Shown here piece after piece: positions 5,516-14,715 of a stretch of DNA of 55,666 nt (its first letter is position 1; every line of letters begins with the position of its first letter). The stretch lies in NCBI GenBank assembly GCA_900314655.1, contig OMWC01000023.1:1-55666 (forward strand). Reading direction: 5' to 3'. The DNA comes from an uncultured Prevotellaceae bacterium (GTDB taxonomy: Bacteria; Bacteroidota; Bacteroidia; Bacteroidales; Bacteroidaceae). Below the pieces are notes generated by a model, which saw only the letters and a list, made by a program, of their open reading frames with translations, searched no databases and was not told where the DNA came from. Both the position numbers and the translations under genes were made by a program.

Positions 5516-7486
5516 ATGGCAGAAAATCAAAACAACGGAAACAATTATTCCGCGAGTAATATCCAGGTCTTAGAGGGTCTGGAAGCCGTGCGCAAGCGCC
5601 CGGCTATGTATATCGGTGACATCTCCGAGAAAGGTCTCCACCACCTGGTGAATGAGACTGTCGATAACTCCATCGACGAGGCTATGGCCGGTTACTGTAC
5701 ACACATAGAGGTAACCATCAACGAAGACAACTCCATCACAGTTCAAGATAATGGCCGCGGTATCCCCGTGGACGAGCATGAGAAGATGCACAAGAGTGCA
5801 CTGGAAGTGGTTATGACCGTGCTCCATGCCGGTGGTAAGTTTGACAAGGGTTCCTATAAAGTCAGTGGTGGTCTCCACGGTGTGGGTGTGAGCTGTGTGA
5901 ACGCCCTTTCTTCCCACATGATGAGCCAGGTGTTCCGCAATGGTCACATCTATCAGCAGGAGTACGAAAAGGGAAAGCCGCTCTACGACGTGAAGATCGT
6001 GGGCGATACCGACAAGACCGGTACGCGCCAGCAGTTCTGGCCCGACGGCAGCATCTTCACCACCACCGTATATAATTACGACACCATTGCCAAGCGTATG
6101 CGCGAACTGGCGTTCCTGAATGCAGGTATCACCATCACGCTTACCGACCTGCGTCCCGATGAGGACGGCAAGACCAAGCAGGAGGTGTTTCACGCCAAGG
6201 ACGGACTGAAGGAGTTCGTTCGCTATGTGGATCGTCACCGTACGCACCTCTTCGACGACGTCATCTATCTGAAGACCGAGAAGCAGGGCACACCTATCGA
6301 GGTGGCCGTGATGTACAACACGGACTACTCGGAGAACATCCACTCATACGTGAACAACATCAACACCATTGAGGGCGGTACCCACCTGACTGGTTTCCGC
6401 ATGGCTCTGACCCGTACGCTGAAAGCCTATGCCGATGCCGATCCCCAGATTTCAAAGAATATTGAGAAAGCCAAGATTGAGATTGCCGGTGAAGACTTCC
6501 GCGAAGGTCTTACGGCCGTTATCTCTATCAAGGTGGCTGAGCCTCAGTTTGAAGGCCAGACCAAGACCAAACTCGGTAACTCCGAGGTGGCCGGTGCCGT
6601 GCAGCAGGCTGTAGGTGAGGCTCTTACCAATTATCTGGAAGAACATCCCAAGGAAGCCCGACTCATCTGCGACAAGGTGGTTCTGGCAGCCACGGCCCGT
6701 ATTGCCGCCCGCAAGGCCCGTGAAAGCGTACAGCGCAAGAACCCGATGACGGGTGGCGGACTGCCCGGAAAGCTGGCCGACTGTTCCAATAAGGATCCGA
6801 AAGAATGCGAGATATTCCTTGTGGAGGGTGACTCCGCAGGTGGTTCTGCCAAGCAGGGCCGCGACCGCTACACGCAGGCTATCCTGCCGCTCCGCGGTAA
6901 GATACTGAATGTGGAGAAAGTGCAGTGGCATCGCGTCTTTGAGGCTGAGTCCGTGATGAACATCATCCAGAGTATCGGCGTCCGATTCGGCGTGGAAGGT
7001 GAAGGCGACAAGGAAGCCAACATCGACAAACTGCGCTACGACAAGATCATCATCATGACCGACGCCGACGTCGATGGTTCTCACATCGACACCCTGATCA
7101 TGACTCTCTTCTACCGCTTCATGCCCCGTATCATCCAGGAAGGCCATCTCTATATCGCAACGCCGCCGCTTTACAAGTGTACCTACAAGAAATTCTCTGA
7201 GTATTGCTACACCGAGCAGCAGCGACAGGCTTTCATCGACAAATACGTAGCCGGCGACGAGAATGCTTCAGCCCTTCACACACAGCGCTACAAAGGTCTG
7301 GGTGAAATGAATCCGGAGCAGCTTTGGGAAACCACTATGGACCCGAAGACACGACTCTTGAAGCAGGTGACAATCGAGAATGCTGCCGAGGCCGACGAAA
7401 TCTTCTCTATGCTCATGGGCGACGACGTAGAACCGCGCCGTGAATTCATTGAGAAGAACGCCACCTACGCAAACATCGACGCCTAA
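5516..7486 (+). CDS. gyrB: DNA gyrase subunit B
   Basis: The 656-residue protein carries the GHKL ATPase domain (NETVDNSIDEA, with the catalytic Glu, QDNGRGIPV, and the GGLHGVGVSCVNALS lid), the transducer domain, and the C-terminal TOPRIM domain (LVEGDSAGGSAKQGRDR and DADVDGSHI with the metal-binding acidic residues), ending in the conserved ALHTQRYKGLGEMNPEQLWETTMD. With GyrA it introduces negative supercoils using ATP. Length is normal for Bacteroidetes. Topoisomerase IV subunit ParE is the close alternative, but the sequence fits GyrB better. It has its own promoter and terminator, so it is a single-gene unit. Confidence 0.96.
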   Translation: MAENQNNGNNYSASNIQVLEGLEAVRKRPAMYIGDISEKGLHHLVNETVDNSIDEAMAGYCTHIEVTINEDNSITVQDNGRGIPVDEHEKMHKSALEVVMTVLHAGGKFDKGSYKVSGGLHGVGVSCVNALSSHMMSQVFRNGHIYQQEYEKGKPLYDVKIVGDTDKTGTRQQFWPDGSIFTTTVYNYDTIAKRMRELAFLNAGITITLTDLRPDEDGKTKQEVFHAKDGLKEFVRYVDRHRTHLFDDVIYLKTEKQGTPIEVAVMYNTDYSENIHSYVNNINTIEGGTHLTGFRMALTRTLKAYADADPQISKNIEKAKIEIAGEDFREGLTAVISIKVAEPQFEGQTKTKLGNSEVAGAVQQAVGEALTNYLEEHPKEARLICDKVVLAATARIAARKARESVQRKNPMTGGGLPGKLADCSNKDPKECEIFLVEGDSAGGSAKQGRDRYTQAILPLRGKILNVEKVQWHRVFEAESVMNIIQSIGVRFGVEGEGDKEANIDKLRYDKIIIMTDADVDGSHIDTLIMTLFYRFMPRIIQEGHLYIATPPLYKCTYKKFSEYCYTEQQRQAFIDKYVAGDENASALHTQRYKGLGEMNPEQLWETTMDPKTRLLKQVTIENAAEADEIFSMLMGDDVEPRREFIEKNATYANIDA

Positions 7487-7503
7487 ACGCTCATTCATAT
7501 CAT

Positions 7504-7536
7504 AACGGCAGGTGGAATCTTCCACTTGCCGTTTTT
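7504..7536 (+). terminator. Terminator of gyrB
   Basis: A 12-bp stem (AACGGCAGGTGG at 7504-7515 with CCACTTGCCGTT at 7522-7533, one G-T pair) around AATCTT, followed by a T run. Confidence 0.88.
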
Positions 7537-7559
7537 CTAAACTGTCAAATAACTAATCA

Positions 7560-9974
7560 ATGAAAAAATACAGCCTAAACCTTACTTTATTGGTCATCCT
7601 CCTGACATTCGCCAATAATACCGCGAAAGCCCAGCAACTACCGATGCGTCTGTGGTACGACCGCCCGGCAGCATTCTTCGAGGAAGCCTTGCCCATTGGC
7701 AACGGAAAGATGGGAGCCATGGTGTATGGTAATCCTGACGACGACCTGATTTATCTCAACGACCTGACATTATGGACAGGAAAACCCGTTGATTATGAGG
7801 AAGGCTGCAACCAACCTTCGCCCGACGGCGGCAAGGGAGACGCCGCCCTCTGGATTCCCGAAATCCGAAAGGCCCTCTTTGCCGAAGACTATGCCCTGGC
7901 TGATTCCCTCCAACTCCACGTGCAGGGCCACAATAGCCAGTTCTACCAAACGCTGGCCACACTCCACATCAAGGGTCGCAGTGGTACCGCAATTCAAAAC
8001 TACCGTCGAGAGCTCAGTCTGGACAGCGCCCTGGTGAATATCACATACGAACAAGACGGTATCCACTATCGCCGCGAATACTTTGCCTCTCATCCCGACA
8101 AGGTAATCGCCATCCGTCTCAGTGCCGACCGTCAACATAGCATCAACAGCAAAATCCTGCTTACAGCCCAGACGCCCCATAAGGTAAAAGCTTCGGCAGG
8201 ACAGATCACGCTGATGGGACATGCCGTGGGAGATCCGCAGGAGAGCATCCACTACTGCGCTAACCTGATTGTGAGGAACAAGGATGGAAAAGTTGCCGTC
8301 ATGGATTCCACACTTGTTTTGGAAGACGTCACCGAAGCCATGATCTACTTCGTCAACGAGACATCCTTCAACGGATTCGACAAACACCCGGTCCGCGAGG
8401 GAGCCCCCTATATAGAAAAGGTGGCCGACGATGCCTGGCATCTGGTCAATTTCACCTTCGACCAGCTGCGCGCCCGCCATATCGCTGACTATCAGCCCTT
8501 TTTCAACCGCGTGAAGTTGCGTCTCGGTTCAGTTTATAGCGATGCTGTCGCAACCATCCCCACCGACCAGCTCCTCAAGCAATACACTGACGGAAACACC
8601 CACAATTCCTATCTCGAAACGCTCTATTTCCAACACGGCCGCTATCTGCTCATCAGCAGCAGCCGAACACCTGCCGTACCGGCCAACCTGCAGGGACTTT
8701 GGGCCAAGAATCTATGGAACCCCTGGCGCTGCAACTATACGGTGAACATCAATCTTGAAGAGAACTATTGGCCTGCCTTCACGGCTAATCTCGCAGAGAT
8801 GGCTTCACCACTCGACGGGTTTGTAGGTGCCCTCGCCGTAACGGGAAAGCATACCGCCAAACACTACTATGGCGTGGAAAGAGGCTGGTGCTCCAGCCAT
8901 AACTCCGACATCTGGGCCATGAGCAATCCCGTGGGAGAACATAATGAGAAACCCGAATGGGCCAACTGGAACCTGGGCGGTGCATGGCTGGTGAACACCC
9001 TCTGGGAACGCTACCAATTCACTCAGGACAAAGATTACCTCCGCAACGTGGCCCTCCCGCTGATGAGGGGAGCCGCCGACTTCTGCCTTGACTGGCTCAT
9101 CGAAAACCCGAAGAGTCCGGGCAATCTGATAACGGCACCCAGTACGTCGCCCGAAAACGAATATGTGACCGACAAAGACTACCACGGCATGACCTGCTAC
9201 GGAGGAACTGCCGACCTGGCCATCATCCGCGAACTGCTCACCAACACCATTGCCGCAAGTTCCATATGTGGCTATGACATAGCCGCATACCAAGAAGCAC
9301 TTAGCCGTCTCCATCCCTACACCATCGGCCATCAAGGCGACCTCAACGAATGGTACTACGACTGGGATGACTTTGATCCCCTTCATCGCCACCAGAGCCA
9401 CCTCATCGGGCTCTATCCCGGCAACCACCTCAGAGAGGATAACCTACTGAAAGCCAGCCGGCAGACGCTCATTCAGAAAGGCGACAAGACCACCGGATGG
9501 AGCACGGGATGGCGCATCAATCTCTGGGCACGGCTCCGCGATGCGAAACAGGCCTACCACATCTATCAGAAACTGCTCACCTACGTCAGCCCCGATGATT
9601 ACAAAGGACCAGACCGCCGGCGCAGTGGTGGAACCTATCCTAACCTTTTCGATGCCCATCCGCCTTTCCAGATTGACGGAAACTTCGGCGGAACGGCCGG
9701 CGTCTGCGAGATGTTGATGCAGAGCAGCATCACCAAATACCCGACGCCCGTCACTCAAATCACCCTCCTCCCTGCCCTTCCCGACGAATGGAAAGACGGC
9801 AGCATCAGCGGCCTTTGCGCACGCGGCGGCTACGAAATCGATATGACCTGGCAGAATGGACAGGTAAAGAAAGCCCGCATCTTCGGCAAAGAAAGCGGAA
9901 CCGTCACCGTACACTTCAACAATACTAACAAGACTTTAAAAATCAAGAAAGGAAAATGGAAAAAAATCAAATGA
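7560..9974 (+). CDS. GH95 glycoside hydrolase, probable alpha-L-fucosidase
   Basis: The 804-residue protein has a signal peptide ending near residue 24 (TAKAQQ). The GH95 start LWYDRPA...EALPIGNGKMGAMVYG is followed by the beta-sandwich domain and the alpha/alpha barrel. Equivalents of the known active-site residues are visible: two Asn in NYTVNINLEENYWP (N396, N398), the acid Glu in SPENEY (E532) and the Asp in QIDGNFGG (D706). Family members release alpha-1,2-linked L-fucose or L-galactose from plant xyloglucan and pectin or host glycans; the protein is probably periplasmic. Its 3' end overlaps the AraC regulator by 19 bases, so the two are co-transcribed. No SusC/SusD gene is adjacent. No consensus promoter is visible between the gyrB terminator and the start. 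Confidence 0.92.
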   Translation: MKKYSLNLTLLVILLTFANNTAKAQQLPMRLWYDRPAAFFEEALPIGNGKMGAMVYGNPDDDLIYLNDLTLWTGKPVDYEEGCNQPSPDGGKGDAALWIPEIRKALFAEDYALADSLQLHVQGHNSQFYQTLATLHIKGRSGTAIQNYRRELSLDSALVNITYEQDGIHYRREYFASHPDKVIAIRLSADRQHSINSKILLTAQTPHKVKASAGQITLMGHAVGDPQESIHYCANLIVRNKDGKVAVMDSTLVLEDVTEAMIYFVNETSFNGFDKHPVREGAPYIEKVADDAWHLVNFTFDQLRARHIADYQPFFNRVKLRLGSVYSDAVATIPTDQLLKQYTDGNTHNSYLETLYFQHGRYLLISSSRTPAVPANLQGLWAKNLWNPWRCNYTVNINLEENYWPAFTANLAEMASPLDGFVGALAVTGKHTAKHYYGVERGWCSSHNSDIWAMSNPVGEHNEKPEWANWNLGGAWLVNTLWERYQFTQDKDYLRNVALPLMRGAADFCLDWLIENPKSPGNLITAPSTSPENEYVTDKDYHGMTCYGGTADLAIIRELLTNTIAASSICGYDIAAYQEALSRLHPYTIGHQGDLNEWYYDWDDFDPLHRHQSHLIGLYPGNHLREDNLLKASRQTLIQKGDKTTGWSTGWRINLWARLRDAKQAYHIYQKLLTYVSPDDYKGPDRRRSGGTYPNLFDAHPPFQIDGNFGGTAGVCEMLMQSSITKYPTPVTQITLLPALPDEWKDGSISGLCARGGYEIDMTWQNGQVKKARIFGKESGTVTVHFNNTNKTLKIKKGKWKKIK

Positions 9975-10831
9975 CCGACATTTCCATAGCCGCCGCCAGA
10001 CAGATATACAATGGCAGCCACATCGGGGAAGACATCCTGCTCTTCGATGACTTCAGCGAGGTGCCCATGCCACATGGCCCGATGAAGATGAACTGCATCC
10101 TGCTGGGTCTTTGCCTCAAGGGGAATGCCCAATACAGCGTGGACACCCTGAACCATACGGTCAGCGCCAACGACATCATCATCATTAGCGAAGGACAGGT
10201 GGTCAACAACTATCAGCCGAGCGACGGATTCTCGGGTATTGCTATCATGCTCAGCGATGACTTCTTCCACGAGATCATCAAAGGCATCCACGAACTCTCC
10301 TCCATTTTCATCTTCTCGCGCACTCATCCCGTCTTCACACTCGACAAAGACGAAGTGAACAATATCTGCACCTATTTCCAAGGCATCAAGCAGAAGATGG
10401 ACAAACAGGACCATCACTTCCGCCGCGACGTGGTGCGCTCGCTGATGATGACAATGATCTACGACCTGGGCAATGTCATTTTCCGCATTCAAAGCGGTGA
10501 CCGTAAACAGTCGCGCGCAGAGGTCATCTTCGCCCAGTTCATCGACCTCGTGGAGAATAATTTCCGCGAAGAGAAGCGTGTCAGTTGGTATGCCAAGCAA
10601 CTCTGCATCACGCCCAAATATCTTTCGGAATCAGTGAAGCAAGTCAGCCGCCGCACGCCCAATGAATGGATTGACAACTATGTCATCCTCGAGGCTCGCG
10701 TGATGCTGAAGGACTCAGCATTGAGCATCAAAGAAATCACCCAACGACTCCATTTCCCCAATCAGAGTTTCTTCGGGAAATTCTTCAAGGAACACGTCGG
10801 GATGTCGCCGTCAAAATACAGAAAGAGCTGA
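9956..10831 (+). CDS. AraC-family transcriptional regulator
   Basis: The 291-residue protein has an N-terminal cupin-like ligand domain (about residues 20-150, with ...CLKGNAQYSVDTLNHTVSANDI) and a C-terminal double helix-turn-helix (about 190-290: WYAKQLCITPKYLSESVKQ and ITQRLHFPNQSFFGKFFKEHVGMSPSKYRK). The ATG at 9956 lies inside the end of the GH95 gene, in a different frame, suggesting translational coupling. The obvious inference is that it senses a sugar or signal linked to GH95 and controls that gene, but regulators of this type also control unrelated efflux and stress genes. It converges on the DUF3109 gene with only three bases between stop codons and no visible terminator. Confidence 0.9.
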   Translation: MEKNQMTDISIAAARQIYNGSHIGEDILLFDDFSEVPMPHGPMKMNCILLGLCLKGNAQYSVDTLNHTVSANDIIIISEGQVVNNYQPSDGFSGIAIMLSDDFFHEIIKGIHELSSIFIFSRTHPVFTLDKDEVNNICTYFQGIKQKMDKQDHHFRRDVVRSLMMTMIYDLGNVIFRIQSGDRKQSRAEVIFAQFIDLVENNFREEKRVSWYAKQLCITPKYLSESVKQVSRRTPNEWIDNYVILEARVMLKDSALSIKEITQRLHFPNQSFFGKFFKEHVGMSPSKYRKS

Positions 10832-10834
10832 CAA

Positions 10835-11461
10835 TCAGACGTCAAACCCCTGGGCCGCCAATTCCCTGACAATGTTTTCAAGCTCCGCATACCATTCCTG
10901 GCCGAAGCGACGGATAAGCGGTTCTTTCAGGAAGCGATAAACGGGAAGGTCAAGTGACTTTCCCTTTTTTCTTGCACATTCACACACACTCCATCGGTGA
11001 TAGTTCAGTCCGATGAGACCACTGCTGAACCGCTTTTCACGAATAGGATAGAGCGCACAACTGATAGGCTTGCAAAACTTGGAATGCCCTGTCCTGTAAG
11101 CCTTTTCCAAAGCACATAGACAACAATGGGAGATGCGGGCATCGGAGATTTCCAAATCGTCATAATAGGTAAAGACACAATCCTTTCCGTTCACGATACT
11201 CGTCACCAATTCCCCTTCAGGGTCTGAATAGGCCACGCCTTGCTTATCGACTACCGCCTGTGCGGAAGCAGTCATATCATCCCAAACAACGTCCAGCGCA
11301 TCTTCTATCTGGCCAATCTCGTCGAGTGTTACAGGAGCACCGGCATCGCCTTCCACACAGCAGGCGCCCTTGCAATGTTCCAGATCGCAGCAGAAACGCT
11401 CCGTGATGATATCCGAAGATATCAGCACGCCGTCAACATCTATAATAGGAGGTATCGTCAT
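10835..11461 (-). CDS. DUF3109 family Cys-rich protein
   Basis: The protein has about 208 residues from the start chosen here. It is rich in Cys, with clusters RFCCDLEHCKGACC, SHCCLCALEKAY, KFCKPISCALYPIR and VCECARKKG, typical of DUF3109/YkgJ-like proteins that are thought to bind zinc or an iron-sulfur cluster. The frame extends 34 codons further upstream into ung, but the MTIPPIIDVDGV start at 11461 matches the family and leaves a 10-base gap to the ung stop. It is cytoplasmic, with no signal peptide. It probably shares the ung promoter. Function is unknown. Confidence 0.85.
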   Translation of the reverse strand: MTIPPIIDVDGVLISSDIITERFCCDLEHCKGACCVEGDAGAPVTLDEIGQIEDALDVVWDDMTASAQAVVDKQGVAYSDPEGELVTSIVNGKDCVFTYYDDLEISDARISHCCLCALEKAYRTGHSKFCKPISCALYPIREKRFSSGLIGLNYHRWSVCECARKKGKSLDLPVYRFLKEPLIRRFGQEWYAELENIVRELAAQGFDV

Positions 11462-11471
11462 CTTCTGTTCA

Positions 11472-12137
11472 TTACCATTGAATGGGCGCTTGCCCGGTAC
11501 GCACCAGATAGTCGTTGCACAATGAAAAATGATGGTTGCCAAACCATCCGCCGCGGTTCGCACTCAGCGGAGAAGGATGAGCACTCTGCAGCACCAGGTT
11601 TCGCTGAGGATCCACAATTCGTGCCTTTGTCTTCGCAAAACCGCCCCACAGCATATACACCACATGCTCCTTATCGCGGGCAACGGCCTGAATCACGGCG
11701 TCCGTAAATTCCTCCCAGCCTTGCCGCTGATGCGAAGCCGCCTGATGCGCCCTCACCGTCAGTGTGGCATTCAACAGCAGCACACCCTGTTCTGCCCATC
11801 TTCTGAGCGAACCCGAGCGCGGCATATCCGTTCCCAAGTCGTCCTTGATCTCCTTGAAGATATTGATGAGCGACGGCGGCATCATCACGCCGTCCTTCAC
11901 CGAGAAGCAAAGACCTTCCGCCTGTCCTGGCTCGTGATAAGGATCCTGCCCGATGATCACCACCTTCACCCGGTCAAAAGGACACAAGTTAAAGGCATTG
12001 AAGATCTCCCGTCCCGGGGGATAGCACGTAGTCGTGCTATACTCTTGGCGCACAAAGTTGACCAACCGCGAGAAGTACGGTTTCTCGAACTCTGCCCCGA
12101 TATGCTGTTTCCAACTCTCTTCTATCTGTACATTCAT
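11472..12137 (-). CDS. ung: Uracil-DNA glycosylase, family 1
   Basis: The 221-residue protein shows all the family-1 motifs: the water-activating GQDPYHEPGQAEGLCFSV, the aromatic cap LLLNATLTVRAHQAASH, and HPSPLSANRGGWFGNHHFS with the catalytic His and minor-groove loop. It removes uracil from DNA as the first step of base-excision repair. The start at 12137 (MNVQIEESW) is used because the upstream in-frame ATG lies in the promoter. DUF3109 follows 10 bases later on the same strand. Confidence 0.95.
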   Translation of the reverse strand: MNVQIEESWKQHIGAEFEKPYFSRLVNFVRQEYSTTTCYPPGREIFNAFNLCPFDRVKVVIIGQDPYHEPGQAEGLCFSVKDGVMMPPSLINIFKEIKDDLGTDMPRSGSLRRWAEQGVLLLNATLTVRAHQAASHQRQGWEEFTDAVIQAVARDKEHVVYMLWGGFAKTKARIVDPQRNLVLQSAHPSPLSANRGGWFGNHHFSLCNDYLVRTGQAPIQW

Positions 12138-12141
12138 ACTG

Positions 12142-12172
12142 CAAAGATAGTACAAATGAGTGGAAAATCAAA
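12142..12172 (-). promoter_or_regulatory. Promoter of ung-DUF3109
   Basis: On the minus strand TTTG (12172-12169), 19 bases, TATCTTTG (12149-12142). The -7 box is only four bases before the ATG, so the transcript has a very short leader or is nearly leaderless. Confidence 0.7.
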
Positions 12173-12275
12173 ATAAATCTTGAAATTTCCCGAGTGTAGC
12201 CTATCTTCACGGATTGAAGAGACGTAAAGATAATAAATATTTTTAATTCTGATTTCTAAATTCTGAATTATATTG

Positions 12276-12283
12276 TATCTTTG
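12276..12283 (+). promoter_or_regulatory. -7 element of greA
   Basis: TATCTTTG, 22 bases before the ATG at 12306. At the -33 position only a weak TTTC-like sequence is seen. Confidence 0.55.
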
Positions 12284-12305
12284 CAAACAAAAAAGGAAAA
12301 ACGAA

Positions 12306-12770
12306 ATGGAATATATGTCACAGGAAGGCTACGACAAACTCGTAGCCGAACTTCATCAACTGGAAAGCGTAGAACTGCCTCAGGTAAGGGAGGCCATCGC
12401 AGAAGCGCGTGACAAGGGCGACCTCAGCGAAAACTTTGAATATCACGCTGCCAAGCGTGCCCAAGCCCGACTGCTCAGCAGAATCAGCTTCAAGCAGAAG
12501 GTGCTGGCCAACGCCCGCGTGATAGACACGAAGCGGCTGAGCGACGACAGCGTGCAGCTGCTCTGCAAGGTGGAGATGACCAACCTTGCCAACAACCGCA
12601 GAATGACCTACACCATCGCCAGCCCCAACGAGGCCAACCTCCGGGAAGGGAAGATTTCCGTGAAATCGCCCATCGCCCAGGCACTTCTCAACAAGAAAGT
12701 GGGCGACGTGGTAGAAGCCCGCGTGCCCGCCGGCACCATCCGGCTGCGCATCGAAAGCATTAGCCTCTAA
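12306..12770 (+). CDS. greA: Transcription elongation factor GreA
   Basis: The 154-residue protein has the N-terminal coiled coil (EYMSQEGYDKLVAELHQLESVELPQ and EARDKGDLSENFEYHAAKRAQ, with the acidic DLSEN tip that reaches the polymerase active site) and the C-terminal FKBP-like domain ending RVPAGTIRLRIESISL. It stimulates transcript cleavage by stalled RNA polymerase. A frame starting at TTG 12273 would contain the -7 promoter box, so ATG 12306 is taken. The next gene starts 34 bases downstream, without an obvious terminator between them. Confidence 0.95.
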   Translation: MEYMSQEGYDKLVAELHQLESVELPQVREAIAEARDKGDLSENFEYHAAKRAQARLLSRISFKQKVLANARVIDTKRLSDDSVQLLCKVEMTNLANNRRMTYTIASPNEANLREGKISVKSPIAQALLNKKVGDVVEARVPAGTIRLRIESISL

Positions 12771-12804
12771 ATAATTACGTACACCTTATTAATAATAGCA
12801 GATT

Positions 12805-14661
12805 ATGAAGCATCTTTTTCTAATAGTTTTAGCCTTTATGGCATGTCTTGTTTCGTCGGCACAACCACAAGTAAAGTTTTCCGCCCTGGAATCCAGTTCC
12901 ACCTATTATTATCAGGGATGGGACACAGAGGAAGAAATCAACTCTTGGTCGTACAGTTCGAGCAACTCCGGCAAGTTCACTTGGTATCTTGCAGAGAACC
13001 CCACCTACAGTGGCCAGCCCCCATTCTCGTCCATCGACGAGAACAGCAAGTATTCGCTGGGTGTGAACTAGTCCTCAAGCAGCTATCAGAACGAATTGTG
13101 CTCTTCACCGATATTGGACATACACCCCAACAGCATGCTCGAATTCTATGCCTGTTTCAGATCCGTTTATCTTGTCTATGCAGACTGGGAACTGTATATC
13201 TACGACACAGAAGCCGATAAGATAGAAAAGATACTGAGCGGCTTCCAATGGTCGCAGGACCATGAGTTCACCGGTCCCCTCTGGCAGCGGTTCAGCATTG
13301 ACCTCGACAGTTATGCCGGCAAGAAATGCACCTTCTCATTCCGGTATAATGGTCCTGACGGTGAAGACCTCTTCATCGACGGCTTCAAGTTGGTGGAGAA
13401 GAATGAAAGCGAGGATGCCGTCGTGGAAATCTATGAGGAAGGCAAAGTGCACTTCCAAGACCAATCGACCGGTAATCCCACTTCATGGGAATGGACTTTC
13501 GAAGGAGGCAATCCCGCAACAAGCAGCGAGCAACACCCCACCGTTATCTATCCCGATGCCGGAACCTATAGTGTGACGCTGAAGGCGAGCAACCGAAGCG
13601 GCAGTTCAACCTACACCCGGCAGCAATACGTAATCGTGAAGCAACAGGCTCCCCATGCCTATATCGGCCTGCCCGACATGCCTTACTATTCACCATGGGC
13701 AGCACTCTTCATCCCCAAAGGCGGCACAATAGCCTATCAGGACCAAAGCCGTGGAAAGCCCACTTCATGGAGCTGGACCTTCCAAGGCGGAGAGCCAGCC
13801 ACCAGTAGCGAACAGAATCCTTCGGTGACCTATACTGAAGAGGGAGTCTATGGCATGACGCTCGACGTGAGCAACGGTGCGGGCAGCTCCAGCGACTTCA
13901 TGAAGAATGCCATCCAAGTGGGCGGTTCGCAATATGCATGGAACATCGCTGTCGAGGAGCAAAGCTTACTCGGAACCATCACCATGGGCTTTTACGGTTA
14001 CTACGGAGGAACCAACTGGCTTGGCATGCTCAAATACGCAGAACATTTCGACAAACCGGCCGTGGCAGTTGAGATAGACTCCGTGCAGGTGCTCTTCGAC
14101 AAAACCACAGCCATCGACGAAACGACACCCATTACCGTAAGCATCTGCCTGCCCGATGCCGACGGCATGCCCGGAGAAGTGATCGCTTCATCCACCCTGC
14201 CTGCCAGCGAACTCGTGTACGACCAAGACTACTATATGCCCACGAAATTTAAACTGGACAAAAAGGTAACGGTTGATTCGGAGTTCTTCGTCGTCATCGA
14301 AGGTATGACCAATAACGAAAAGGATAATCCCTACGCCAAAGACGACATGAGCGTCCTTTCGGTAAGACGGGACGAAGGCGGGAAATCCACCGTTTACCAC
14401 TATCTCGAAGACGAGGACCCGCTTAGCCACAAGCCGCTGGGCACCTATAAATGGTACAAACAGGACGAAGCCGTTTCATTGGCCATCATCCCACGGCTGA
14501 CCTACCTTTCGGAGGTCGATGGCATCCAGCCGGCAACTGAAGTCCAGAAGCCCACTATCACCAACCGCTATAGCGTGAACGGACAACAAGTGGGACCCGC
14601 ATATCGCGGAATCCAGATTCTGAAAATGAGCAACGGAAAGGCGCGCAAGGTCGTGCGCTGA
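12805..14661 (+). pseudogene. Secreted PKD-domain protein interrupted by an in-frame TAG
   Basis: A signal peptide (MKHLFLIVLAFMACLVSSAQ) starts a single frame of about 618 sense codons that contains one stop, TAG at 13069-13071; the frame continues unchanged on both sides. The 5' part and the residues after the stop form one beta-sandwich of the choice-of-anchor/MAM-like kind (about 25-200). Two PKD domains follow (about 205-275 and 305-375), each with the WxWTFxGGxPATSSEQxP pattern, then another beta-rich domain. The C-terminal YSVNGQQVGPAYRGIQILKMSNGKARKVVR-like tail (given here only for its character) resembles the short sorting tails of Prevotella secreted proteins. It probably binds a surface or matrix ligand. 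One substitution (CAG or TGG to TAG) would explain the break. A sequencing error is possible, as is translation from a downstream start without secretion. Confidence 0.8.
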
Positions 14662-14670
14662 CCTATAGAT

Positions 14671-14709
14671 ACAATAATCCCCCTGTCGCTACGGCAGGGG
14701 GATTATTGT
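14671..14709. terminator. Bidirectional terminator between the PKD gene and gpmI
   Basis: A perfect 15-bp stem, 14671-14685 with 14695-14709, containing AATCCCCC and its complement. It is A/T-rich at both feet and lies between converging genes, so it can serve both strands. Confidence 0.9.
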
Positions 14710-14715
14710 TGTTCA

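Noticed and set aside
13069..13071. Reading the TAG in the PKD gene as a recoded glutamine, as in some phages that infect Prevotella
   Set aside because: This is a chromosomal region; no suppressor tRNA is seen and other genes here follow the standard code, so a point mutation is simpler.
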